Below are positions 8,784-17,743 of a stretch of DNA of 63,490 nucleotides, one piece after another. A program made the position numbers and the translations under genes. Under the pieces are notes generated by a model, which was not told the DNA's origin, searched no databases, and was given only the letters and a program-made list of their open reading frames with translations. Each line of letters starts with the position of its first letter. Position 1 is the first letter of the stretch. Origin of the DNA: Bdellovibrio sp. ZAP7. Lineage in GTDB: Bacteria; Bdellovibrionota_B; Oligoflexia; Oligoflexales; RGVZ01. Location of the stretch: positions 1 to 63,490 of the forward strand of contig CAMDKS010000001.1 in assembly GCA_945900755.1 (NCBI GenBank). The letters are read 5' to 3'.

Positions 8784-9332
8784 CTACGAGGACTTTAAAC
8801 CAATATACCGACCGGCGAGCATAATACACAGGCAAGCCAACGCATGATTAATCTGTCCAGTCCGAACTAGGCCGTCGAGATCTTGAACATTAACGAGTTC
8901 AAGAGTAATCCGCTCGTCGGCGTCAGGAAAATGCTTGCGGTTGGTCGTCGGTTGACAGCCTAAAGCCACGAAAAAATGACAACGGTTCGTCATGATCGCG
9001 GGGTTTGGGTTGATAGACCCAAGCGGCAAAAAACGTTGGCTGACGAATCCAGTCTCCTCTTCTAATTCTCTTGCGGCGGCCATGGTCGCATCTTTTTCAT
9101 GGGGATCCATCACGCCGCCAGGAGTCTCCAAAACAAAATTCATAGTCCCCACTCGCGGCTGTCGAATTAAGATAACCTGGCCATTGGCTGTGACCGGCAA
9201 AACATTCACCCAGTCTGCCGCTGCCAGCCGAAAATAAGAATGACTCGGCTTTAGATCGGGCAGTTCAAAAAAAATTTCTTCCACCTCAAACGGGTGAGTT
9301 TTCAGAATTGATTTTTTTTCAATTAATTTCAT
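8784..9332 (-). CDS. Nudix hydrolase, ADP-ribose pyrophosphatase-like
   Basis: Predicted nucleoside-diphosphate-derivative hydrolase of 182 residues. The Nudix box lies at about residues 72-96: GGVMDPHE, then ARELEEETGF. Between the first glutamate and RE there are eight residues rather than the consensus seven, a one-residue insertion; the metal-binding REL-EEE part is intact. N-terminal strands and the WVNVLPVTANGQVILIRQ segment fit the ADP-ribose/NDP-sugar branch. GGACGG precedes the ATG by about 5 nt. It follows the phosphorylase-superfamily gene after 33 nt and is probably in the same transcript. Confidence 0.88.
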   Translation of the reverse strand: MKLIEKKSILKTHPFEVEEIFFELPDLKPSHSYFRLAAADWVNVLPVTANGQVILIRQPRVGTMNFVLETPGGVMDPHEKDATMAAARELEEETGFVSQRFLPLGSINPNPAIMTNRCHFFVALGCQPTTNRKHFPDADERITLELVNVQDLDGLVRTGQINHALACLCIMLAGRYIGLKSS

Positions 9333-9365
9333 TTAATCCGTCCACTTTGATATTTTGTTAAACCA

Positions 9366-9968
9366 TCAAGTTGTCCACGAGTGCCGCAGACGTTCCAAAT
9401 AGGGGACCATTGTGTCAGCTGTTAGGGTTGCAGCCAACTGAAAATTGTCACGCCACTGTTGCCTGGCGGTGGGTCCCGTGGCATTAGTGGATGCGACAAT
9501 GGCTGTGAATGAGTTGGCCTCGGAAAGCCAAGCTCTAGCTACACCGTACAGTTCAAGAGTTTCAAGCTTTACACCCGGTATTGGGCGGACTTCACTGGCT
9601 ACGGTAATCCCTAAGCTAGCAAAAACGTCGCAGGTAGGAAGATCCAGAGGAAGCCCAGTCAATGCGCAGGTAGCATCGAATGGATCGAGTAATTCCGCGT
9701 GCCCAGCCCGCACGTCAAAGGGCGCAAGCTTGACCGACGTGGCGCGAAAAATGGATACTGCTTCAAACGGGCCGATAACACCGCCGGTGCAACAAAAAAT
9801 GACATCTCTCCCGCGAATAAAACTCTGAAGTCTTGAGGCTATAATGGTCGACTGTGTGTGTCCAATGCCTGTGATAATATTGGTTACAGGAATCGACAAT
9901 AATCCGAGGCGGCGAACCAATTCCTCAGATTCAAATGCTGCAGCGCTGGCGATGACAAGTCGACTCAT
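9366..9968 (-). CDS. mqnB: Nucleoside phosphorylase-superfamily hydrolase, probably futalosine hydrolase
   Basis: A 200-residue protein of the purine nucleoside phosphorylase/MTA-nucleosidase fold. It shows the N-terminal TGIGHTQS loop, CCTGGVIGPF, the ribose-binding glutamate in LETLELYGVA, and the C-terminal ASTNATGPTARQQW. The short length and the closing pattern of N, G, R and W fit futalosine hydrolase, which removes hypoxanthine from futalosine in the alternative menaquinone pathway. MTA/SAH nucleosidase is the main alternative; the usual SDxA end of that family is replaced here. It starts 6 nt after the RNase J stop and is likely co-transcribed with it. Confidence 0.62.
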   Translation of the reverse strand: MSRLVIASAAAFESEELVRRLGLLSIPVTNIITGIGHTQSTIIASRLQSFIRGRDVIFCCTGGVIGPFEAVSIFRATSVKLAPFDVRAGHAELLDPFDATCALTGLPLDLPTCDVFASLGITVASEVRPIPGVKLETLELYGVARAWLSEANSFTAIVASTNATGPTARQQWRDNFQLAATLTADTMVPYLERLRHSWTT

Positions 9969-9974
9969 AGTCTT

Positions 9975-11672
9975 TTAGACCGCCAGAAGGTGGCAAATGA
10001 CGACTGGTTTCTTCTTTAACACCTGAAACATATAACGACGCATTTCTACGCGAACCTGGTCTTCCAATTTTTCGTGATGAGTTTCTTTTGCTGCGATCCC
10101 GTTTTTAAATCCTTTTTTGGCCGCAGCAAGTAGAGAGTTTTCAAATTGCTTGAAGTCCATGTCTTTCGGGGGTGCCAAGCCTTGAACATCAATGCTGGGC
10201 AGGCCGATTAGTTTGCCGTCACTTTTTCTGTATGCAGCCGCAATAACAACCAAGCCAAGCTCCCCAATTCGTAAACGCTCCCGCAGAGTATCGTAAGACA
10301 GTAGCTCTAGGGACTCGCTATCCACGAACACGCGATTAACGTCAATGCGGTCCGTGATGTTAGCCGATTTTTGATCAATATCAATCACGTCGCCATTCTC
10401 GATGACAAACGTATTTGTCCCAACTAAGCCGACTTCGGCAGGAATTTTTGAGTTACTTAAAAGGTGACTGAACGTGCCGTGGACAGGAATAAAATTTTTG
10501 GGACGCAGTGCCTTCACTAAGTCCTTCAATTCCTCTCGGTAGCTGTGACCACTGACATGAATTAGAGGATCATTTCGGGCTGAAAAAATAGTGGCGCCAC
10601 GTCTTTCAAGCTTACTCATCATATTTTGTATTTCGCGTTCGTTACCTGGGATCGTGCGACTACTAAAAATGACCATGTCACCGGGCGTGACGGAAAATTG
10701 CCTATGCTCACCGTTGGCAATACGCATAATCGCAGCTCGGCGCTCGCCTTGGCTGCCTGTGGCGATGACGCAAATCTTGGAGCGATCCATGGTGGCCGCC
10801 ACACTCGAATCTACGATGAGGCCAGGGTTTGGCGTAAATAATCCTAATTCCGAGGCGACTTTAAGGCAATTGTCGAGGCCGCCTCCCAAAATCAAAGCCT
10901 TCCGTCCGGTTGCCTCGCACGCATTTAAAATAGTTTTTAGGCGCCAAAAATTACTGCTGAACGTCGTGACAATGACCGCCCCATTGCCAGCAACCTTAAA
11001 GGCGGACTTCATGGGTTCCAGCACGACACTCTCCGAGGGGCTGTAGCCCTTGACGTGAGAATTGGTGCTGTCAGCTAATAGGACATGGACGCCCTCTTTG
11101 CCGAGTTTTTCCAGATGTGCGATATTAACGGGCTTCTCTATAATCGGAGTAAAGTCGAATTTGAAATCACCAGTATGAAAAATATTAAACTTGGGGTGAC
11201 GAATCATCAGCGCACACGAGTCAGGAATACTGTGATTAAACGGAACGAATTCGATGGAGAAATCTTCGCACTCGACCCTGTCACCAGCACCGACAACGTG
11301 AATAGGATAGCGAGTCTTTATGTTTCGACGATCTAGCTTATTTTGAATCAGCTTGGCAGCCCAAGGCGTCGTGTAAACAGGCCCTGGCCAGCGGTCGAGC
11401 ATAAAAGGCAAGGCTCCAATATGATCCTCATGACCATGGGTCATAATGTACGCGTAGACGCCGCCAAATTGGTCAATCCAAGGTGCCATATCTGGAAAAA
11501 GCGATTCAACGCCTAGTTTAGCGGGGTCTGGAAAACTCACACCCGCGTCGACCAAATAGAGACGATCATCACAGATATACCCAGTCATGTTCATACCAAA
11601 TTCTCCGCAGCCGCCGAACGGAATAATGCGGAGAGAGTCTTTTTTGAAATTTGTGATTAAAGGATTTTTCAT
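9975..11672 (-). CDS. rnj: Ribonuclease J
   Basis: Metallo-beta-lactamase/beta-CASP ribonuclease of 565 residues that acts in RNA decay and maturation as endonuclease and 5' exonuclease. The zinc motif THGHEDHIGALP is at 78-89, followed by GVSFPDP, FHTGDFKFDFTPI, and the beta-CASP features VIVTTFSSNFWRLK, VIATGSQGE and HVSGHSYREEL, with GTFSHLL near the end of the catalytic part. The C-terminal domain is also present. Most enterobacteria use RNase E instead; RNase J is common in Gram-positive, alpha-, delta- and epsilon-type lineages. The ribosome-binding site is weak. It follows the motor operon after 58 nt. Confidence 0.95.
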   Translation of the reverse strand: MKNPLITNFKKDSLRIIPFGGCGEFGMNMTGYICDDRLYLVDAGVSFPDPAKLGVESLFPDMAPWIDQFGGVYAYIMTHGHEDHIGALPFMLDRWPGPVYTTPWAAKLIQNKLDRRNIKTRYPIHVVGAGDRVECEDFSIEFVPFNHSIPDSCALMIRHPKFNIFHTGDFKFDFTPIIEKPVNIAHLEKLGKEGVHVLLADSTNSHVKGYSPSESVVLEPMKSAFKVAGNGAVIVTTFSSNFWRLKTILNACEATGRKALILGGGLDNCLKVASELGLFTPNPGLIVDSSVAATMDRSKICVIATGSQGERRAAIMRIANGEHRQFSVTPGDMVIFSSRTIPGNEREIQNMMSKLERRGATIFSARNDPLIHVSGHSYREELKDLVKALRPKNFIPVHGTFSHLLSNSKIPAEVGLVGTNTFVIENGDVIDIDQKSANITDRIDVNRVFVDSESLELLSYDTLRERLRIGELGLVVIAAAYRKSDGKLIGLPSIDVQGLAPPKDMDFKQFENSLLAAAKKGFKNGIAAKETHHEKLEDQVRVEMRRYMFQVLKKKPVVICHLLAV

Positions 11673-11730
11673 TATTTACTTTCATGTGGAAATTGGGACA
11701 CATGGACGACTATACAGACAGGAACTAGGT

Positions 11731-13362
11731 CTATCCTTTGTCCCTAGAAAATTCAAATGGATATCGAACTTCAACCGACCCACCACGTGGTTTTGGAAAT
11801 TTCCACGCCGCAATTCGGTCTCGAATGCAGCGCACGAGTTCCTCATCATTTAGCGAATTTGTGATTAGGTCTATATTTGACACGATGCCGCGCGAGTCAA
11901 TTCGCATCAGCCATTCCATCGACCCTTTCGCCGCTTGATTTCGGCGGAGTGCAATCTCGTAACAAAGTCTTAATTGATAGCGTCCAGCAGAAATAATCTT
12001 TTCAACATCCTTGGGATCTATATGGCCAGCGAGCGGCTCTCGGATTATCGGAGCTTCATGCACGGGGGAGCCCCAAGACGACGCCTTTATAAAACTTAGA
12101 TCACCGTTACCACCTTGGGTAAAATCAGGCGCTAGCCATACAAGTCCCTCTTGCGTCAACGGAGCTCCCACCACGGCAAAGCAGCAATTCGTTAGACCAG
12201 TCTTCAGCCGCGCCTTTCCAAATATATCCATTTGAAGAAGTGCGGCCCGAGCGCCGGCGGCTTTTGCCTGTAAAAATTGCTCCTTGTCGTCACTTTCTAT
12301 TCCTTGAAAGCTTTCAGAAATCTTCTTGAAATTATCCACGGTTACAGAAGCGCTCTTGCGCGGATCAAAGGTGAAACCAATGCCGTTCAAAAATTCTGCT
12401 GCAACCGAGACTCTTCGGTCAGCCAATTCGTTGGCCGAATCGGTCAAAACATTAATCTTATCAAAAACTCTTGCCACCCGCCCGTCAAGACTTTCCCCTG
12501 TAACCATCGGGACCGACATTATACTTCGCGAGGTATCCTCGCTGGTCAACTGTGCCTGTTGACGAGTAGCTGCCGCTTCAAGAATGGTCGTTTGTTCCTC
12601 AGCCATCTTAGTGTAATTCGCTATTGTGGAGGGAAAAAGAGGACTAGCATTGACTGGGGCATCCCCAAAACCTATGACGCCCGCAAGATCAGAATAGAAA
12701 ATCCAAACACTCCGATTCAAATCCAATCGATCAAGTCCCTCTTGCAGTACATTCGGCGCTTCGGATAAGTAACGATGCGAAAGAAATGGTAAAAGGTTTT
12801 CAGCGGGGAGCTGCAAAATTCCTACATATTGCTCATTTGGACGCTGAAGCAGCGTAAATAAAGCAAAGCTGGCAATTAGGGCCGAGGCGCAAGCAGCTAT
12901 TCCAATAGAGACCCATTCCTGAGTACTATCGGCGATCAAAGTCAATGGCGAGACCCTGTAGCTCGACCGCAATTTACCTGGCAATTCAGACGAGCGAATT
13001 TTAGGGCCAATGCGAATGGCAATGGATAAGTCCTCATACCGCAAACTGGCGGAGGTTGCGGCTGTGATGGCAAAGACTTTTTTCCGTTGGCCGGGAGCCC
13101 CAAGTACACTGGTGGTAGAGCCATTATGTATGACCCCATCCCAAGCGATTCGTGGATTCAGTATCAACCCATCTTTTGTCTTCAAAATGATTTCAAGTTC
13201 GTCCAATAGTGGCCAAATTACGGACCTAATATCACAAAAAGCGCCTTTGCCTGCGGTAACGCTCCGCATCTTTGCAAGAGGGCGGGCGCATTTACCCATC
13301 TCTGCGCCGCCTCGAAAGACGCTCACATGCAAATATTTTATCCCAGCTTTTGAAACACCCAT
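11731..13362 (-). CDS. AgmX/PglI C-terminal domain protein of a Glt/Agl-type envelope machine
   Basis: Protein of 543 residues with three visible parts: an N-terminal cytoplasmic region (1-148) of beta-rich, FHA-like character, one membrane segment (about 150-172), and a long periplasmic region. The last 100 residues match the AgmX/PglI C-terminal, TonB-like pattern: IISAGRYQLRLCYEIALRRN, then W...D..G.V, LVRCIRDRIAAWKFPKPRGG and VRYPFEF. In Myxococcus, GltG has this FHA-membrane-TonB layout and couples the AglRQS motor to gliding. Order and company here (ExbB-like, two ExbD-like) support the same kind of module. The N-terminal FHA assignment is tentative. GGAG precedes the ATG by 5 nt. Confidence 0.75.
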   Translation of the reverse strand: MGVSKAGIKYLHVSVFRGGAEMGKCARPLAKMRSVTAGKGAFCDIRSVIWPLLDELEIILKTKDGLILNPRIAWDGVIHNGSTTSVLGAPGQRKKVFAITAATSASLRYEDLSIAIRIGPKIRSSELPGKLRSSYRVSPLTLIADSTQEWVSIGIAACASALIASFALFTLLQRPNEQYVGILQLPAENLLPFLSHRYLSEAPNVLQEGLDRLDLNRSVWIFYSDLAGVIGFGDAPVNASPLFPSTIANYTKMAEEQTTILEAAATRQQAQLTSEDTSRSIMSVPMVTGESLDGRVARVFDKINVLTDSANELADRRVSVAAEFLNGIGFTFDPRKSASVTVDNFKKISESFQGIESDDKEQFLQAKAAGARAALLQMDIFGKARLKTGLTNCCFAVVGAPLTQEGLVWLAPDFTQGGNGDLSFIKASSWGSPVHEAPIIREPLAGHIDPKDVEKIISAGRYQLRLCYEIALRRNQAAKGSMEWLMRIDSRGIVSNIDLITNSLNDEELVRCIRDRIAAWKFPKPRGGSVEVRYPFEFSRDKG

Positions 13363-13390
13363 AATTTCTCCAGCAACTCACTAAACAATT

Positions 13391-13915
13391 CTATCGAAAG
13401 AGTCTTGTTTCAAATCCATATCTCGAAAAACCAGCGCCAGCCAAAGCGTAAATTATTGGTCGTACATGCTGATAGGTGAGGCTTTGATCGACGGATAAAG
13501 CGGCGACGTTTTGATGGCGGTCTAGTTGTCCGCGTCGAACGGAGTCCGCAACCAATTTTCGCGCTCGCAGGCTCAAGTATGATTCTAGGAGCGCCAACTC
13601 GCCTTTGTTTGGCCCAGAGATTGGCCAAGAAAAGGATTCTCCTTCTGGCGTAGCGACCACCACCATGTTGTTCCTAATTCCGACACTTAGCCAAACTTCC
13701 TTTTCTTCAGCCAGAGTGCCGGCACCTTCGACTGGCCTAGCATTGGAAAAAAGTTTCCGATTTAACTCTAGGCTGGTGAACAGACTTAAAACGACGACCG
13801 CTAAAAAAGGGATAAACAAAGGCAGCGCTTGAAAAGGCGCATCGAGTTTCAGGCGTGCGGCTTGTCGCTCAAAGGCTGATTTTGCACCACCTAGACGCTC
13901 TCGTTTTCTTCTCAA
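13391..13915 (-). CDS. ExbD/TolR-like motor subunit, second copy
   Basis: A 174-residue single-span protein: positively charged N-terminus, membrane segment around 30-48 (PLFIPFLAVVVLSLF), then a periplasmic domain ending in DQSLTYQHVRPIIYALAGAG, the usual ExbD/TolR end where a strand and helix follow the D....Y pattern. The acidic residue normally found in the ExbD membrane helix is not evident, so it may be a structural rather than proton-carrying subunit. It starts at TTG overlapping the upstream stop (TTGA), with a strong GGAGG 6 nt before; this indicates translational coupling. Confidence 0.72.
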   Translation of the reverse strand: MRRKRERLGGAKSAFERQAARLKLDAPFQALPLFIPFLAVVVLSLFTSLELNRKLFSNARPVEGAGTLAEEKEVWLSVGIRNNMVVVATPEGESFSWPISGPNKGELALLESYLSLRARKLVADSVRRGQLDRHQNVAALSVDQSLTYQHVRPIIYALAGAGFSRYGFETRLFR

Positions 13916-14481
13916 AGCACACCTCCAGCGAGCATGACATGGCTAAAGGTTTTACTGGCACGAAGGTTGGCTATGACACCGCTAATCACTGCAATCGGTA
14001 CTCGCGGATCTGGGAGCACGATCACCAGACCATCGCTGCGAATCCCCAGACGATTTTTACGATCAAGACTCCATTCGCTCGATTGCTGAAGGAGCTTAGC
14101 GACCTGTGGTGAGCCATCCGCATGGGGGACGATAAATTTATTTCGCACATCGTTGCGATGGCGAGTGAATGCCGGCAAATCACCAAAGATCATTTCGGTG
14201 GGAGTGACCGCCACGACTAGGGTCGCATTCCCGATACTGGCATCGGGCTTTTCCTTGAAGGTGTGAATCGAGTTGTCTAAAAAAGGCTGTGAGACTACCG
14301 GCAAATCAACAGCAATAAATCCCCACGTCCCTCCAATGCTAACTGCACGAGAGGCGTACGTGACAATAGATAGCAGAGCGCAAAGCGCTATAGATGAAAG
14401 TACTGCGTCAGAAATAACCGACTCAGATAATCTCTTCTTCATCCCTGATATCTTCGACTGCAGTATCGGCGACGTATGCAT
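13912..14481 (-). CDS. ExbD/TolR-like motor subunit, first copy
   Basis: A 189-residue protein with one membrane segment near residues 26-44 (AVLSSIALCALLSIVTYAS) and a periplasmic domain. Its end, GLVIVLPDPRVPIAVISGVI, is in the ExbD/TolR style. The match is weaker than for typical ExbD, and the identification leans on the operon: it sits between an ExbB/TolQ homologue and a second ExbD-like gene. Two starts are possible: ATG at 14481, with AGGAG 9 nt upstream and a 59-nt overlap with the ExbB gene, or ATG at 14442 without a good site. I prefer 14481. Confidence 0.68.
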   Translation of the reverse strand: MHTSPILQSKISGMKKRLSESVISDAVLSSIALCALLSIVTYASRAVSIGGTWGFIAVDLPVVSQPFLDNSIHTFKEKPDASIGNATLVVAVTPTEMIFGDLPAFTRHRNDVRNKFIVPHADGSPQVAKLLQQSSEWSLDRKNRLGIRSDGLVIVLPDPRVPIAVISGVIANLRASKTFSHVMLAGGVL

Positions 14482-15226
14482 CTGGGGCGGCTCCTACGGG
14501 TGCTGAGGGTTCAGATTCTTGTGACTCTGGTGCAGCTGTGTCCATGGCGAGACTCGGCATGGATCCGCCCGAGGGCATCGCCATCGGCATGAAACTGGCA
14601 ACTTCCGGCGGAACCAGCAAATTATTGAGAACAGTTATACCATGGTGCATCTTTTCGGTGAGGCGCACGGCGGCGCCGCGAACCATGTAATACCCAACCA
14701 AAATAAACATGCTAAGCAAGATGCCAAACGCAGCAGGATTCAGCGCCCGCGCAATTTCGGCGCCTAGGCTGGCTTGCTTTTGAACGGAATCCAAAACGCT
14801 GATGGCATGAAAGGTGTTCCAAAGCGAATCAATGGCGCCGAGCACTCCGGTCAGTAAAATGAGAGTTGAAAGCGCCATCAATCCGCCGATGCGAGTTTCA
14901 ATTCGAGGTAGAAAATAGATAGTTTCTTCCTCAATCGCGCTGCGAATCGTGGTGGGGTCGGTTTCAGCGGCCTCCAAAGCTCTTCGAGCAATGCTTGGCA
15001 ACGACGTGTTACTAAAGCTTTTGCAGTAGCTTAGTGCGCGCGTCGTGTCCTCGGCCGTCAAAAGACTTTTGAGATTCATCAAGAACTTCCCAAAATCCAT
15101 GTGATAGACAAACTGGAGCATGATGATTCGCTCAAATACGATCGCTGTTGAAATAAATCCCAACACCAACATAGTGGTTAAATAAATATTACCCCGTTGA
15201 AAACTTGCCGCAATTTCTCCAAACAT
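14423..15226 (-). CDS. MotA/TolQ/ExbB-type proton channel protein
   Basis: Inner-membrane channel subunit of 267 residues that would use proton flow to drive the ExbD-like partners. Three membrane segments are visible: IYLTTMLVLGFISTAIVF near the N-terminus, LMALSTLILLTGVLGAIDSL, and AAFGILLSMFILVGYYMV. The middle part has PSIARRALEAAETDP and the characteristic LPRIETRIGGLM...G..GAI region followed by IARALNPAAFGI. The C-terminal tail is acidic and low in complexity. Start: ATG at 15226 with GGAGG 5 nt upstream, rather than the more distal start at 15325 that adds an unlikely hydrophobic leader. In Myxococcus terms it corresponds to AglR. Confidence 0.87.
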   Translation of the reverse strand: MFGEIAASFQRGNIYLTTMLVLGFISTAIVFERIIMLQFVYHMDFGKFLMNLKSLLTAEDTTRALSYCKSFSNTSLPSIARRALEAAETDPTTIRSAIEEETIYFLPRIETRIGGLMALSTLILLTGVLGAIDSLWNTFHAISVLDSVQKQASLGAEIARALNPAAFGILLSMFILVGYYMVRGAAVRLTEKMHHGITVLNNLLVPPEVASFMPMAMPSGGSMPSLAMDTAAPESQESEPSAPVGAAPDAYVADTAVEDIRDEEEII

Positions 15227-15459
15227 CAGGCCCTCCAATTCATGGACAAGAAAAAATATCCCTAATATTATTGTAACCCTAGGGAGCCTGAATACCAAGA
15301 TTATGTGATGACTAGTCGCTCGCAAAAACGAGCCCGCTCATGCCGGAGAGTTGGATGGGAATAATTCCTTAGGGATAAACGGCTTGAAGTACAGAGCAAT
15401 TTACCTAGTATTGGGATTAACAAAAAAAATTTTGCGCAAAGTATACCAAAAATTTTGGT

Positions 15460-16998
15460 CTAGGAGTCATCACCCTCTTTTTTGAGGGCGTTATTTCGGG
15501 TACTCGTTTTTTGAGTAAGTGTACCGGCCTCCCACGCGGCAGTAAACGCGGCCAGGATATCGGGGTCGAATAGCTCTTTTTCGTTACCCAGTTTTTCAAC
15601 GGCATCAGTAGCGTCCAAAAATCCAGAGTACGAGCGTCCGCTAATCATAGCATCGAACACATCTGCGACGCCGATAATTCTCCCAAAGAACGGGATGTCT
15701 TCCCCAGCAAGGCCATCAGGGTAGCCGGAGCCATCCCACTTTTCATGGTGATATTTGACCCCAGATAGAAAACGCTTTGCGTTAGGAAGATGTGCCACAA
15801 TGTTGGCGCCAATGGTTGGGTGTTGTTTGACCTCCTCATATTCATCGGCAGTGAGTAATGACGCCTTGCGTAAGATGGCATCTGGCACGCCAATTTTGCC
15901 GAGATCATGACAAATGGCGCTCATCAAAAGCAGGCGCTTTACCTCCCGGTCCAGATTCATTTGATCTGCAATGGCCAGACTATATCTGCTTACGCGCTCT
16001 GAGTGACCATGGGTATATGTGTCCTTGGCCTCAAGGGTGGCAATCATGGCTTCAATCATGCCAACGCTGAAATTTTCGAGATCCTGTCTCAACATAAATG
16101 AGTCGATGGATGGCGCCACGCGTTCGATTAAAAACCTCATAGGTTGGACGGTGTCTTCAGATACAAGAAGAGCCACTTCATCGATTTCTAAATGAATCAC
16201 GCCGAGGACCATTCCAAGATGCATGATCGGCAACAATATGCGATGGCGCGACACGGCAGTGGAATTGCCGTCGTTGGGGGCAATAATGGTGCCCCTCTTC
16301 CTTGCAATAACATCCTCAAGTGCGCGCCGGCTAAAATAGAATTTAGCGGCCGATTTCGAGTGCCTCACGGCCAAGGGGATGAGTCGCTTTGAATTCGGAG
16401 ACCAGATGAACAACACAGACCTAGAAACTTTTGCGCTGAGAGCGTGCAGACCCTTTAAGATATTTGCACAACATTCTTTAACATCGTCTGAGGAGAGAAT
16501 ATTTGCTTGCAGCTCAAAAATTTTAGACAGTATTTCAGAGGTCAAAGATGCCCCATGCACTTCAATATCCGAGCCTATTCGCCGTGATGCAGGGGAGGCA
16601 TTTCCGTCAATTTTCTCTGACATTGAGAAAGAGCCGCCTATATCGTCAATATCCTCTGCCATGGCGAAGTGTTCAAGCTCCGCAATTTCGGATGCCAAAT
16701 CTACCTGAGTCTCAGGAGTCAAAAATATGAACTCCGTGTCACCGACCAAAACTCTATCGCCGCTACTGATGATGCAGTTCGAAATATTTTCGCCGTTTAA
16801 GTAGGTGCCATTTTTACTCTGGAGATCTTCTATAATATACAACTTGTCTCGCTTCTTAATTCGTGCGTGATACCTGCTGACCCCTTCGTCATCAACGTGC
16901 AGCACAGAGGTGGGATCGCGACCGATGGTTGCTGGCCATTGAACGATAGTAACCCTTCGTCCAGATGTTTTGCCGCGTGTTAAAATTGCTATGGCCAT
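15460..16998 (-). CDS. FHA-GAF-HD-GYP signalling protein, probable cyclic-di-GMP phosphodiesterase
   Basis: A 512-residue cytoplasmic signalling protein. An N-terminal FHA domain (about 14-95) contains TIGRDPTSVLHVDDEGVSR, YHARI and KNGTYLNG, all needed for phosphothreonine binding. A GAF-like region follows (about 170-300). The C-terminal HD-GYP domain shows CHDLGKIGVP (HD near 363) and HHEKWDGSGYPDGL (near 415-428), with the GYP signature intact, so breakdown of cyclic di-GMP or a related dinucleotide is expected. The ATG at 16998, with AGGGA 7 nt before it, is preferred to the upstream start at 17088. It precedes the ExbB-ExbD operon on the same strand and may regulate it. Confidence 0.9.
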   Translation of the reverse strand: MAIAILTRGKTSGRRVTIVQWPATIGRDPTSVLHVDDEGVSRYHARIKKRDKLYIIEDLQSKNGTYLNGENISNCIISSGDRVLVGDTEFIFLTPETQVDLASEIAELEHFAMAEDIDDIGGSFSMSEKIDGNASPASRRIGSDIEVHGASLTSEILSKIFELQANILSSDDVKECCANILKGLHALSAKVSRSVLFIWSPNSKRLIPLAVRHSKSAAKFYFSRRALEDVIARKRGTIIAPNDGNSTAVSRHRILLPIMHLGMVLGVIHLEIDEVALLVSEDTVQPMRFLIERVAPSIDSFMLRQDLENFSVGMIEAMIATLEAKDTYTHGHSERVSRYSLAIADQMNLDREVKRLLLMSAICHDLGKIGVPDAILRKASLLTADEYEEVKQHPTIGANIVAHLPNAKRFLSGVKYHHEKWDGSGYPDGLAGEDIPFFGRIIGVADVFDAMISGRSYSGFLDATDAVEKLGNEKELFDPDILAAFTAAWEAGTLTQKTSTRNNALKKEGDDS

Positions 16999-17251
16999 GA
17001 AGCGTTCCCTGTGGTTCAATTTATCAGCGAGCTCTGAGACAAAAATCCTCGTCTGACGCGGTTTTTCAGCAGTATGGGTGTCATCCAATTGTCGCCGAAT
17101 TCCAATGTGATTCCCGCTACTTTCAATTCAATACCAACCCCAATCCTGTGATCGGTCGGCCCCACATTTTCATGAGCTTCCGTCGAGAGAATTAAAGAAA
17201 ATCCAACCTTAACCGATAGTTGGGGAGACATTAAATGTAACAGGAGGGTCT

Positions 17252-17722
17252 ATGAGCTCAATTAAAAGGGTGCTGCAGTGTCTGGTCTTGTTGATTGGTT
17301 GGGGGGAATTGGCCAACGCCAATTCTCACACAGGAACCGACCGCGTGAAAATATTTGTGCTTCGAGGAGAGTCTAAGTCATCCCTTGTTTTGCCAGCAAA
17401 AGACGCTAAAAATCAGACGACAACATTCATGCGCATGCCGGACCTGGGTGGTGGAAATTTAGCGTCTTTGGAATCGGGCCACAAAGGTGAAGGCAAGGGA
17501 CATGCCGGCGTCACAGGCCCATCAAAAAACAAACCTGGCGAACTAGCCGAGACACAGATCGGCTCGGCCAAACGACCGCTGCAATTTTCGAGCTCAAAAA
17601 TTTCTGGCACATTGCGTTTGCCGCGTGTAAGGTTTGCTCGCGTTGGAGTGCCAATGGAAAATCGAGATGAATTCCCGTCATTAGATTTCACTCAGAAGTC
17701 ATTAAAAGAAAACGGATACTAG
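17252..17722 (+). CDS. Small secreted protein of unknown function
   Basis: I do not recognise this 156-residue protein. It has a clear signal peptide (residues 1-23, hydrophobic core CLVLLIGWGELA, likely cut after ANA). The mature part is basic and rich in glycine, lysine and serine, with no cysteine and no repeats, so it may be disordered. An AGGAGGG sits at ideal distance before the ATG, and the gene lies 21 nt before the PAP2 phosphatase gene on the same strand, suggesting one transcript. Confidence 0.7.
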   Translation: MSSIKRVLQCLVLLIGWGELANANSHTGTDRVKIFVLRGESKSSLVLPAKDAKNQTTTFMRMPDLGGGNLASLESGHKGEGKGHAGVTGPSKNKPGELAETQIGSAKRPLQFSSSKISGTLRLPRVRFARVGVPMENRDEFPSLDFTQKSLKENGY

Positions 17723-17743
17723 TATCTAGAGCCCAAGGATCTC

